From NCBI GenBank assembly GCA_013003465.1, contig JABDIZ010000337.1, forward strand, positions 1-15,134: 15,134 nt of DNA. The letters are read 5' to 3'. The translations under genes and the position numbers were made by a program. A model generated the notes under the pieces. It did not search any database and was not told the DNA's origin. It saw only the letters and a program-made list of their open reading frames with translations. Within the stretch, counting starts at the first letter, position 1, and every line of letters begins with the position of its first letter. Source of the DNA: Rhodothermaceae bacterium. GTDB taxonomy: Bacteria > Bacteroidota > Rhodothermia > Rhodothermales > Rubricoccaceae. Of the stretch, positions 7,680 through 15,117 are shown piece by piece.

Positions 7680-9548
7680 GTGGGCCTGGTGATCGGAGTC
7701 CTCCTTTTGCTCGCTGCGCCTGCGGCCGCGCAACTCGCTGAGCCGCCGGACTGGGCAGCGGACGCCCTCTGGTACCAGGTTTTCCCCGAGCGCTTCCGCA
7801 ACGGCGATCCGAGGAACGACCCGACATGGGCCTCGCTGGAGTTCCCCGACGTGGTTCCCGAGTCGCTCTGGGCGCGCTCCGTCTGGACGGCCGACTGGTA
7901 CGCCCGCCAGCGCTGGGAAGAAGCCATCGGCCCCGATTTCTACGAGCATGGCGTCTTCCACCGCCGCTACGGCGGCGACCTCCAGGGTGTGCTCGACACG
8001 TTGCCGTACCTCGATTCGCTCGGCGTCAATGCGCTCTACTTCAATCCTGTCTTCTACGCGCCGAGCCTCCACAAATACGACGCCGCCAGCTTCCACCACA
8101 TCGACCCGTACTTCGGGCCGGACCCCGAAGGCGATCTCGCCCAGATCGCACGAGAAACCGCCGATCCGACGACGTGGGGCTGGACGGCCGCCGACTCGCT
8201 CTTTCTGCACCTGCTGGAGGCTGCGCACGCGCGCGGGATGCGCGTCGTGATCGACGGGGTGTTCAACCACACCGGTACGCGGTTCTTCGCCTTCGAGGAC
8301 TTCCGGGCGAGCCGCGAGGACTCGCCGTACTGGGACTGGTACCTCCCACTCGCTGCCGACGACCCGGCCACGCCCGAGGATGAGTTCGACTGGCAGGGCT
8401 GGTGGGATTACCGCGGTCTTCCCGTCTTCGCGGACAACGCGCACGGCACGGACCTGCACTCCGGCCCGAAGGCCTACGTCTTCGCCATAACGCGCCGCTG
8501 GATGGACCCCGATGGCGACGGCGATCCCTCGGACGGTATCGACGGGTGGCGGCTCGACGTGGCGGAAGAAGTCCCCGTTGGCTTCTGGCAGGACTGGCAC
8601 GCGCTCGTCCGCTCCATCAACCCCGAGGCATACACCGTCGCTGAGGTGTGGGGCGACGCGACCGACTTCCTCGATGAGGGCGGCTTCACCGCGACCAAGA
8701 ACTACTTCGGCTTCGCCATCCCGACGGAGGCGTTCCTGATCGACGGGCGGATCGGTGCGGAGCAGTACGCGCAGAACCTGACCGAGCGGACGGCCGCCTA
8801 CCCGCTCGAAAGTGCCCGCGTGCTGATGAACCTGATCGACAGCCACGACACCGACCGCGTGGCCTCGATGCTCGTCAACGCCGGGATGCAGGCCAACTTC
8901 GACCGCGAGGTCTCGCCGCGCTACAGCGAGGTCTATGACCCGCGTGCACCGAATGCCGCCGAGCGCGACCTCCAGCGCATGATCGCCGTGCTCCAGGCCA
9001 CGCTCGTCGGGGCGCCGATGCTCTACTATGGCACCGAGGCGGGGATGTGGGGCGCCGACGACCCCGACGACCGCAAGCCGATGGTCTGGCCTGGTCTCAC
9101 GTATACCGACGAGTGCCTCGATCCGCGTGGACAGGAGCGGGCCTGCGATCCGGTTGCCTTCGATGGGGACCTGTTCGACTTCTACCAGCAGGCCCTCGCG
9201 TTGCGTCGCAACACACCGGCCCTTCGCTATGGCACGTTCGAGGTGCTCGCGGCTGCCGACGCCGCAGAAACACTCGCGTTTGCGCGTCGACATGAAGGCG
9301 AGGAGTGGATCGTGATGCTCAACCGCAGCGACGCCGTGCAGCGTATCCGGTTCGGGCAGCGTGGCGCCGATGCTCCGCTGGTGCCGATCTTCACCTCGCG
9401 CGGCGAGGTGGCCGACATCGCCTCATTGAATGTCACCATCCCGGACGAGGGGAGCGTGTCGTTCAGCAATGCGATCCCGCCACGCACGGTCGTCGTCTTC
9501 CGGCGCGCCACGCAAGCCGATGTTCGTCCCTATGGTCTCGATGAATGA
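7680..9548 (+). CDS. Periplasmic GH13 neopullulanase/cyclomaltodextrinase-like alpha-amylase
   Basis: I place the start at GTG 7680, giving 622 residues. It follows purine-rich GAGAGGG and directly precedes a hydrophobic signal segment (GLVIGVLLLLAAPAAAQ). An ATG at 7539 is in frame, but the 47 extra codons would be translated repeat DNA. The mature protein enters the barrel at once (ALWYQVFPERFRNGDP), typical of neopullulanase/cyclomaltodextrinase-type GH13, though without their usual N-terminal CBM34 domain. The four GH13 regions are intact: DGVFNH at 192-197, GWRLD with nucleophile Asp293, AEVWG with acid/base Glu322, and DSHD with Asp390. A short C-terminal beta domain ends at PYGLDE with no T9SS signal, which points to the periplasm. 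It probably trims oligosaccharides made by the surface amylase before uptake by the transporter encoded next. Family is certain; substrate is inferred and the start uncertain. Confidence 0.88.
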   Translation: MGLVIGVLLLLAAPAAAQLAEPPDWAADALWYQVFPERFRNGDPRNDPTWASLEFPDVVPESLWARSVWTADWYARQRWEEAIGPDFYEHGVFHRRYGGDLQGVLDTLPYLDSLGVNALYFNPVFYAPSLHKYDAASFHHIDPYFGPDPEGDLAQIARETADPTTWGWTAADSLFLHLLEAAHARGMRVVIDGVFNHTGTRFFAFEDFRASREDSPYWDWYLPLAADDPATPEDEFDWQGWWDYRGLPVFADNAHGTDLHSGPKAYVFAITRRWMDPDGDGDPSDGIDGWRLDVAEEVPVGFWQDWHALVRSINPEAYTVAEVWGDATDFLDEGGFTATKNYFGFAIPTEAFLIDGRIGAEQYAQNLTERTAAYPLESARVLMNLIDSHDTDRVASMLVNAGMQANFDREVSPRYSEVYDPRAPNAAERDLQRMIAVLQATLVGAPMLYYGTEAGMWGADDPDDRKPMVWPGLTYTDECLDPRGQERACDPVAFDGDLFDFYQQALALRRNTPALRYGTFEVLAAADAAETLAFARRHEGEEWIVMLNRSDAVQRIRFGQRGADAPLVPIFTSRGEVADIASLNVTIPDEGSVSFSNAIPPRTVVVFRRATQADVRPYGLDE

Positions 9549-9587
9549 TCTGGATTCCGCGTAATGCACTACCCTGACCCCGGTTCT

Positions 9588-10883
9588 ATGACCGCAGACC
9601 GCGGACGACCGATCGCCGCTTTCTCGGTAGTCGGCGGTCGGCGGTCGGCCGTCAAGAACAGCCTCCTTTTCGTGCTGGCAGCCCTATTCTGGACAGCGGG
9701 CTGCGGCGCGGCCGACGACGGCGTGACCGTCGTGCAGGTATGGCACCAGAAGGACGCCGCCGAGCGCGCGCTCCTGCAAGACTGGGTCGAGCAGTTCAAC
9801 GCCGGTCAGGACTCGATCCGCATCGAGACGCTCTACAAGGAAACTGAGGAACTGCGCAACCACTACGTCTTCGCGGCCATCGGGGGGCGTGGCCCGGACC
9901 TCATCTACGGCCCGGCGGACAACGTCGGGACACTCGGGCTCACCGAGACCATCCGTCCGCTCGATGGCCTCGTGGATGAGCAGTTCGTCGCAGGGTTCTC
10001 CGAGGATGGCCTGCTGATGTGGGACGGGCACCTCGTGGGTGTGGCCGATCAGGTGGGCAACCATCTCACCTTCGTCTACAACCGCGCACTCATCCCCGAG
10101 CCGCCTCAGACGCTCGGCGAACTGATCGAACTCGGCCAGGAGCTCGCGCGCGACGACGACGGCGATGGACGCCCCGATCACTACGCGCTCACCTGGAACT
10201 ACACCGAGCCCTTCTTCTTCATCCCGTTCCTGACCTCGTTCGGCGGCTGGGTGATGGACGACGACGGCAACCCGACGCTCGACAACACCGCCACCGTCCG
10301 CGCGATCCAGTTCGTGCTCGATCTGCGCGACCGCTACGGCATCATCCCGCGCGAGAACGACTACGAGACCGTCAAGATGCTCTTCTCGGAGGGCGACGCG
10401 GCGGCCGTGATCGACGGGCCGTGGTCGTGGGCCGGGTACGGCGATGCGGGCATCGACTACCAGCTCGCGCCGATCCCGATGAACGAGGAGACCGGCCTCT
10501 GGGCGCAGCCGATGATGGCCGCCAAAGGCTACGCCATCAACCCGGCTGTCTCCGACGCGCGGCTACCCGCCGTCCTCACCGTCCTCGAATACCTGACTGG
10601 GCCACGCATCCAGCGCGCGATGGCCGAGCGCCTCGCCGCGATCCCCGTCATCGACAGCCTGCGGGCGTCGTCGCTCGTCGAGGACAACCCCATTCTTCAG
10701 CAGTCGCTCGCGCAGATCGAGCACGCCCGCCCCATGCCGACGGCTCCGCAGATGCGCCAGATCTGGGACGCCATGCGTGGCCCCTACCAACTCGTGATGA
10801 ATGGAAACATCACCGCCGAAGAAGCCGCCCAGCAGATGCAGGAAGCCGCCGAGAAGCGCATCGCCGACACGTTTTTGAACTAG
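9588..10883 (+). CDS. malE: MalE-like maltodextrin ABC transporter substrate-binding lipoprotein
   Basis: From ATG 9588 this is 431 residues. A lipoprotein signal (SLLFVLAALFWTAGC) places the lipidated cysteine at residue 39. The mature protein is a cluster-1 sugar-binding fold: VVQVWHQKDAAERALLQDWV opens it, GGRGPDLIYGPAD matches the MalE GDGPDIIFWAHD region, and PMPTAPQMRQIWDAMRGPYQLVMNG near the C-terminus matches the MalE PNIPQM helix region. It should sit in the periplasm, anchored to the inner membrane, and deliver maltodextrins to the MalF-like permease encoded 75 nt downstream. The flanking GH13 genes support an alpha-glucan ligand. The start is unusual: an expected MKNSLLF-type start reads GTC-AAG-AAC instead of ATG-AAG-AAC, because a heptad repeat ends at that codon. 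Translation probably starts at 9588, or at in-frame ATG 9564. Confidence 0.88.
   Translation: MTADRGRPIAAFSVVGGRRSAVKNSLLFVLAALFWTAGCGAADDGVTVVQVWHQKDAAERALLQDWVEQFNAGQDSIRIETLYKETEELRNHYVFAAIGGRGPDLIYGPADNVGTLGLTETIRPLDGLVDEQFVAGFSEDGLLMWDGHLVGVADQVGNHLTFVYNRALIPEPPQTLGELIELGQELARDDDGDGRPDHYALTWNYTEPFFFIPFLTSFGGWVMDDDGNPTLDNTATVRAIQFVLDLRDRYGIIPRENDYETVKMLFSEGDAAAVIDGPWSWAGYGDAGIDYQLAPIPMNEETGLWAQPMMAAKGYAINPAVSDARLPAVLTVLEYLTGPRIQRAMAERLAAIPVIDSLRASSLVEDNPILQQSLAQIEHARPMPTAPQMRQIWDAMRGPYQLVMNGNITAEEAAQQMQEAAEKRIADTFLN
9590..9653 (+). repeat. Inverted heptad repeat within the signal region of the SBP gene
   Basis: Four 7-nt units of the GACCGCR type (9590-9617) are followed by an 8-nt spacer (9618-9625) and four units of the GGCGGTC type (9626-9653). 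The right units are close to the reverse complement of the left ones, making an imperfect inverted repeat with a fixed 7-nt period. It starts at the G of ATG 9588 and ends at the codon before AAG-AAC, so it would encode the N-terminal extension of the lipoprotein (RGRP...VVGGRRSAV). Confidence 0.65.
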
Positions 10884-10886
10884 GAA

Positions 10887-10942
10887 ATGGAGGACGGGAT
10901 ATAGGAAATAGGGCTTCTGCGCCCCCCTATCCCATTGTCCAT
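10887..10942 (+). repeat. Imperfect inverted repeat between the MalE-like and MalF-like genes
   Basis: ATGGA (10887-10891) and GGGATA (10896-10901) can pair with TCCAT (10938-10942) and TATCCC (10928-10933). An alternative inner stem is ATAGGG (10908-10913) with CCCTAT (10925-10930). The AGGAAATAGGG and CCCCTATCCC segments have the look of a degenerate intergenic repeat. There is no T-run, so it is not a standard terminator. It could stabilise the 3' end of the binding-protein mRNA or reduce transcription into the permease gene. Confidence 0.5.
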
Positions 10943-10958
10943 CACCCCTATCCCACCT

Positions 10959-11960
10959 ATGCTCGACGCCCCGAACGAAGGAATGGCCCTGGAGGTCCGC
11001 GAAAAGAGCCGTGCCGAGGCCGACGGCGGTTCGGACGGGAGCCGGACGGAGACGGCCCGAACGTCCGTGCTGAGCGAGCAGTGGCGGTTCCGCCTCTTCC
11101 TCACGTTCTTGCTCGGGCCGATGGTGGTCCTCGTGCTCGCTGTGGTCGCCTTCCCGTTTTTCTACAACGTGGCGATCTCGTTCTCGAACATGAACATCTA
11201 CACGCTGCGCGACTGGGAGCTGATCGGGCCGCAGCAGTACGGGGCCGTATTTGCGGAGTCGGCCTTCTGGGCGGTGTTCCTCAAGACGGTCATCTGGACG
11301 GTCGTCAACGTCGTCTTCCACGTTGGGCTCGGCGTGTTTCTGGCCGTCGTGCTGCACCAGAAGTTTATCAAGGGCAAGAGCGCGTGGCGCGTGCTGCTGA
11401 TTTTGCCGTGGGCCGTCCCGCAGTACATCACGGCGCTGACGTGGCGCGGCATGTTCAATTACGAGTACGGCGCGGTCAACCTGCTCATCACGAAGGTGCT
11501 GCACGCCCCGGCCGTCGAATGGCTGACGGACCCCCTCATGGCGTTCGTGGCGGTGATCATGACCAACGTGTGGCTGGGCTTCCCGTTCATGATGGTCGTG
11601 GCGCTTGGCGGGTTGCAGTCCATCCCCGGCGAACTCTACGAAGCGGCCGACGTGGATGGCGCGCGGGCGTGGACCAAGTTCCGGCAGATCACGTGGCCGC
11701 TGCTCAAGCCGGTCATGATTCCGGCCATCACGCTCGGAACCGTCTGGACCTTCAACAACATCAACGTGGTGTGGCTGGTCACCAATGGGGGCGAACCAAA
11801 CGATCAGACGCACATCCTTGTATCCTACGTCTACGAGGCCGCGTTCTTCATGTACCGCTTCGGCTGGGCGGCGGCTCTCTCGATGGTGATCTTCGCTATC
11901 CTCTTCCTCTTTACCCAGGTCTTCCTCAAGAAGACCAACGCGGCGGAATCCGTCTACTAG
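10959..11960 (+). CDS. malF: MalF-like maltodextrin ABC transporter permease
   Basis: From ATG 10959 this is 333 residues. A TTG at 10935 lies inside the inverted repeat and is unlikely; ATG 10983 is a second candidate. After a charged ~40-residue cytoplasmic N-terminus there are six predicted membrane segments at about residues 46-70, 105-134, 144-162, 192-218, 253-275 and 300-325. Between segments 4 and 5 is the EAA loop that docks the ATPase: GELYEAADVDGARAWTKFRQ, then ITWPLLKP (224-251), with the conserved EAA and Gly. The WTFNNINVVWLVTNGGP-like segment is typical of MalF-family sugar permeases. It should form the inner-membrane channel with a MalG partner and take substrate from the lipoprotein encoded upstream. 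The next gene starts only 3 nt after its stop, so co-transcription is nearly certain. No ATPase gene is present in the window. Confidence 0.9.
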   Translation: MLDAPNEGMALEVREKSRAEADGGSDGSRTETARTSVLSEQWRFRLFLTFLLGPMVVLVLAVVAFPFFYNVAISFSNMNIYTLRDWELIGPQQYGAVFAESAFWAVFLKTVIWTVVNVVFHVGLGVFLAVVLHQKFIKGKSAWRVLLILPWAVPQYITALTWRGMFNYEYGAVNLLITKVLHAPAVEWLTDPLMAFVAVIMTNVWLGFPFMMVVALGGLQSIPGELYEAADVDGARAWTKFRQITWPLLKPVMIPAITLGTVWTFNNINVVWLVTNGGEPNDQTHILVSYVYEAAFFMYRFGWAAALSMVIFAILFLFTQVFLKKTNAAESVY

Positions 11961-11963
11961 CCG

Positions 11964-14900
11964 ATGCGGCGTGCCCTCCTTTTCGCTCTCGCCCTGCTCT
12001 TCGCAGCCTGCGGCGACGCCGACGAACGGTTGGCTGCCGAGGGGCCGGAAGGTCTCGCGGCACTCGCCGTCACGGTGGAGGCTCCGGCGGAGGACGACAC
12101 GCTCAACGTGGCTCGCTCGGTGTTCTACTCCGATAAGGCGGGGGCTTTTTTCTACGACGCGCTCGCCGCGCCGCAGGACGACTTGGCGATGGGCTTCATC
12201 GCGGGCAACTTTCGGATGCTCGATGGCTGGCGCTGGTGGATGGACCAGGACTCGGTGGCTCTCGGCCCGGTGGACCGTGCGCGCGGCGTCGCCCGCCCCG
12301 ACTTCGCCGTGCGCACGTACGTGCAGCGCGACACGAGCGGTTTCCTCGGTCGCCTCGTCAACTCGATCCGCGGGGCCAACCGAACGCGTATCACCGAGCG
12401 GATCACGATGCTGGACGAGCGGGGTGCGCTCCTCGTAGAGGTACCAGACTCCATCGGCACCGTGGCGTTCCGCCCTGTGTTCGGCGATCGCGGTGGCGCG
12501 AGCGACTACCAGATGGAAGCACGCGGCGCGACGCTGCTGATCGCGCGCGGCAACTTCCTCGAAGCACGCGAGAACAACCCGCGCCCCGTCTGGCTCGCCA
12601 TCCGTGCCACGCGCGGCGAAGCCCACACTGGCGCCCGCGACGAGGAACCGGAGGCCGGGCGGCGTCTAGCCCTGGGTCTGGGCGAGGTCGCCTTCCCGAC
12701 GCCGGGCGCCCTCGTCGTGACGACCGGGAACACGCCGGAGGAAGCGGATTCGCTGGCCCAACTCGCGTTACGAAACGCCGAGCGTTTAGCCGAGGCACGC
12801 AGCACGCGCATGGCGCGACAGCTCGACGCGGCTCCCTTCGATACGGAGGACGAAGCGTTTGATCAGGCCCTCGCCTGGGGCCGCCTCACCCTCGACGCGC
12901 TCACCCTCGCCGATACGAGTGCGACGGTCGTCGTGCCCGGTCTGCCGGGCGCCGAGCCGCCTCCCGGCCGCAGCGCCCTCGCCGTTATGGACGCGCTTCT
13001 CGCCACGGGCGAGTGGGACACCGCGCGCAGCCTGCTCACCACCTTCGGCGACGAGCAGCTTTTCGACGAGCGCATCGACATCCTCGGGCGCGCGCCCAAC
13101 ATTGTACGCCCCGGGGGGCGTGCCGACTTCACCTCGGCCGACGCCACCCCGCTCTACCTCGCCACCGTCGGCGACTACGTGCGGGCGACGGGCGACCGAG
13201 GGCTGATCTCAGGCGCGCCCAACTTTTGGTTCAAGACCGTCTTTGCGATGCGCGGGCTCTACCAGGACAGCCGCCGGTACGGTCGTCAGGTTTCCGACGA
13301 GGGCTTCCTGCTCGCGCGAGACAACCAGACGTGGATGCAGAGCCCGATTACGCGCGAGGGCATCGCCACGCCGCGCGGCGGGCTGCCGGTGGAGGGCCAG
13401 GGCGCGCTCTACGAAGCGCTCCGTTCCATGACCGAGTTCGCCCGGATCATGGGTGTCAGTCAGCGCGAGTCCGCCCGTTGGTACGCCGACTCGGCCGACG
13501 TGCTGCTGCGGCGCTTCCCCGAGCGCTTCGTCTCCGGCGAAACCGTCACCGACGTGATCGACCGGCGCGGTCAGCGCAGCACGCTCCTGCGCCCCAGCGC
13601 CTTCGTCGCGCTCGACCGGCTCGAGCTGCCCGCCGAACAGAAGGCCCGCCTCGCCCGCACCCTCGCCGAGCAACTCGCCTACCCGTGGGGCCTTGCCACG
13701 CGTCCGCAGAGCGATTCGCTGTTCTATCCCTTCCTCCAGGCCCCGGCCTACTACAGCCCCGATGAGGCCGCGTTCAACGGGCTGGTATGGACGTGGCTCA
13801 GCGGCCCCTTGATCAGCGTCATGGCCGAGACCGGCGCAGCGGCAAAGGCCTACGAGTTGCTGGAGGCCGAGGCAGGCATCGTTCTGAATCAGGGCGTTGT
13901 GGGGGCCATCCCCGACGTGGTGGATGCTCACCCCCGGGTGGCCGATACCTTGCCGCGTGTCGGCGGCGCGCCGGTGCAGCCGTGGAGCCTCGCCGCGTTC
14001 ATCGCCAACGCCTACGAAGACCTGTTCGGGCTGCACTACGCGGGCTCGGCTGAGGCCGTCCTAGAGCCGCACCTACCCGCCGCGTGGGGTGAGACGACGA
14101 GCCGTGTGCGCCTGGGCGACGGATACGTCGGGGTGACGATGGAGCAGGGGAGCGGGGCGCTCGATGTGACGCTCTCGCCGGAGGGCGCCCTTCCGGAGGA
14201 TGCCGTCGTCCGCGTGCGCGCCTTTGGTACTGACATCGCCGTGCCTGTGACCCGGATGCAGGGCGACACCCTCGTTGTGGCCGCCGAGCCGGTCACGGTC
14301 GAGGTCACCCCTGACGGCGCGACCCTAGGGGGCGAGATCGCTGAGACGACGCGCTACGATGCGCCTGATCCAGCGTGGTGGGACGGCTTCGATTGGGTGC
14401 AGCCCGACCTGCGCAGCGAGTATCCGGTCATGCGGCAGGTGCAGGCGCAGCGCCGCCTTACCAGTGACCAACTCCTCCGCGACAACCCCCTCGCGCAGCC
14501 CATCCTCTCGCAAACCGACCCCGACGGCGACGACTGGGGCGCCACGAGCACCTACACCTACCCGATGGGGATTCCCGCGCGTGTGCTCGATGCGACCTAC
14601 TTCGAAGTGGCCGAGGACGACTCGACGACCTACTTCCGCGCCGAGTTCGTGGACCTCGCCACGTCCGAGGCCACAGGCTTCCAGCCCACCTTCGCCGCCA
14701 TCGCCATCGACACCGAGGAGGGCGGGGCTCGGGATGTGGGGCGGAACGCGCGCTACAGCTTCCCGAACCGCCGGGGCTACGAGTTCGTGATCTTCCTCGG
14801 CGACGGGCTCATAGTCGAAGACGGCAACGGGCGTGTCGTGGGTGAAGTGGCCCCGGGCCAGGGCTCCGTGTTCGATCCGGCCTCCGGTTCGCTGGCCTTT

Positions 14901-15101
14901 GCCCTCCCGCGCTTCATCCTCCCCGATGTGCCACGCGGTGCGACGGTGACGCTCCTCGTGGGCGCGCGTGCGACGGGTGGCGGCGTGGGCACCTTCCGTA
15001 GTGTCGCCGAGGGCGCGGCCACGACTGAGACCGGTGGGGGCCGCGTGGACAGTCGCACCCCCAACGTCTACGATGTGGTCACCGCCTCCGCTTCCCGCTG
15101 A
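11964..15101 (+). CDS. Glycogen-debranching-enzyme-like lipoprotein with glucodextranase C-terminal module
   Basis: This 1045-residue protein starts with a lipoprotein signal (MRRALLFALALLFAAC, Cys16). Residues ~35-300 are a beta-rich N-terminal domain. Residues ~290-690 match the (alpha/alpha)6 domain of amylo-alpha-1,6-glucosidase/glycogen debranching enzymes in motif order: RADFTSADATPLYLATVGDY, DNQTWMQ (453-459), TPRGGLPVEGQGALYEALR, LRPS, NGLVWTWLSGP (605-615) and VQPWSLAAF. The family's TWMD motif reads TWMQ (Gln459), and its SEIFDG-like segment reads IPDVVDA (Asp651), so both expected catalytic acids look altered. Residues ~800-1045 resemble the glucodextranase C-terminal domain: DPDGDDWGATSTYTYP at 852-867 and NVYDVV near the end. 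Lipidation puts it on a membrane facing the periplasm or outside. It may bind or process alpha-glucans for the transporter; whether it is active is open. Confidence 0.82.
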   Translation: MRRALLFALALLFAACGDADERLAAEGPEGLAALAVTVEAPAEDDTLNVARSVFYSDKAGAFFYDALAAPQDDLAMGFIAGNFRMLDGWRWWMDQDSVALGPVDRARGVARPDFAVRTYVQRDTSGFLGRLVNSIRGANRTRITERITMLDERGALLVEVPDSIGTVAFRPVFGDRGGASDYQMEARGATLLIARGNFLEARENNPRPVWLAIRATRGEAHTGARDEEPEAGRRLALGLGEVAFPTPGALVVTTGNTPEEADSLAQLALRNAERLAEARSTRMARQLDAAPFDTEDEAFDQALAWGRLTLDALTLADTSATVVVPGLPGAEPPPGRSALAVMDALLATGEWDTARSLLTTFGDEQLFDERIDILGRAPNIVRPGGRADFTSADATPLYLATVGDYVRATGDRGLISGAPNFWFKTVFAMRGLYQDSRRYGRQVSDEGFLLARDNQTWMQSPITREGIATPRGGLPVEGQGALYEALRSMTEFARIMGVSQRESARWYADSADVLLRRFPERFVSGETVTDVIDRRGQRSTLLRPSAFVALDRLELPAEQKARLARTLAEQLAYPWGLATRPQSDSLFYPFLQAPAYYSPDEAAFNGLVWTWLSGPLISVMAETGAAAKAYELLEAEAGIVLNQGVVGAIPDVVDAHPRVADTLPRVGGAPVQPWSLAAFIANAYEDLFGLHYAGSAEAVLEPHLPAAWGETTSRVRLGDGYVGVTMEQGSGALDVTLSPEGALPEDAVVRVRAFGTDIAVPVTRMQGDTLVVAAEPVTVEVTPDGATLGGEIAETTRYDAPDPAWWDGFDWVQPDLRSEYPVMRQVQAQRRLTSDQLLRDNPLAQPILSQTDPDGDDWGATSTYTYPMGIPARVLDATYFEVAEDDSTTYFRAEFVDLATSEATGFQPTFAAIAIDTEEGGARDVGRNARYSFPNRRGYEFVIFLGDGLIVEDGNGRVVGEVAPGQGSVFDPASGSLAFALPRFILPDVPRGATVTLLVGARATGGGVGTFRSVAEGAATTETGGGRVDSRTPNVYDVVTASASR

Positions 15102-15117
15102 GCATGCCGACGAGTTT

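Noticed and set aside
10935..10958. TTG 10935 as start of the MalF-like permease
   Set aside because: The codon lies inside the inverted repeat; an ATG follows 24 nt later in the same frame.
10019..12136. A 705-codon + strand open frame spanning the MalE-like and MalF-like genes
   Set aside because: It overlaps two well-supported genes in another frame, its product is arginine/proline-rich low-complexity sequence, and it crosses a gene junction. It is a high-GC shadow frame.
10563..12626. A 687-codon minus-strand open frame; similar long antisense frames at 2758-4551, 4593-5750, 5760-7001, 7587-9293 and 366-1934
   Set aside because: Their products are rich in Arg, Val, Asp, Glu and His with no recognisable domain or signal, and all lie opposite genes with intact family motifs. 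Codon bias in high-GC DNA explains them.
12403..12811. Small antisense frames inside the debranching-like gene as possible regulatory genes
   Set aside because: No start context, no recognisable domain, and arginine-rich composition typical of antisense frames in this GC range.
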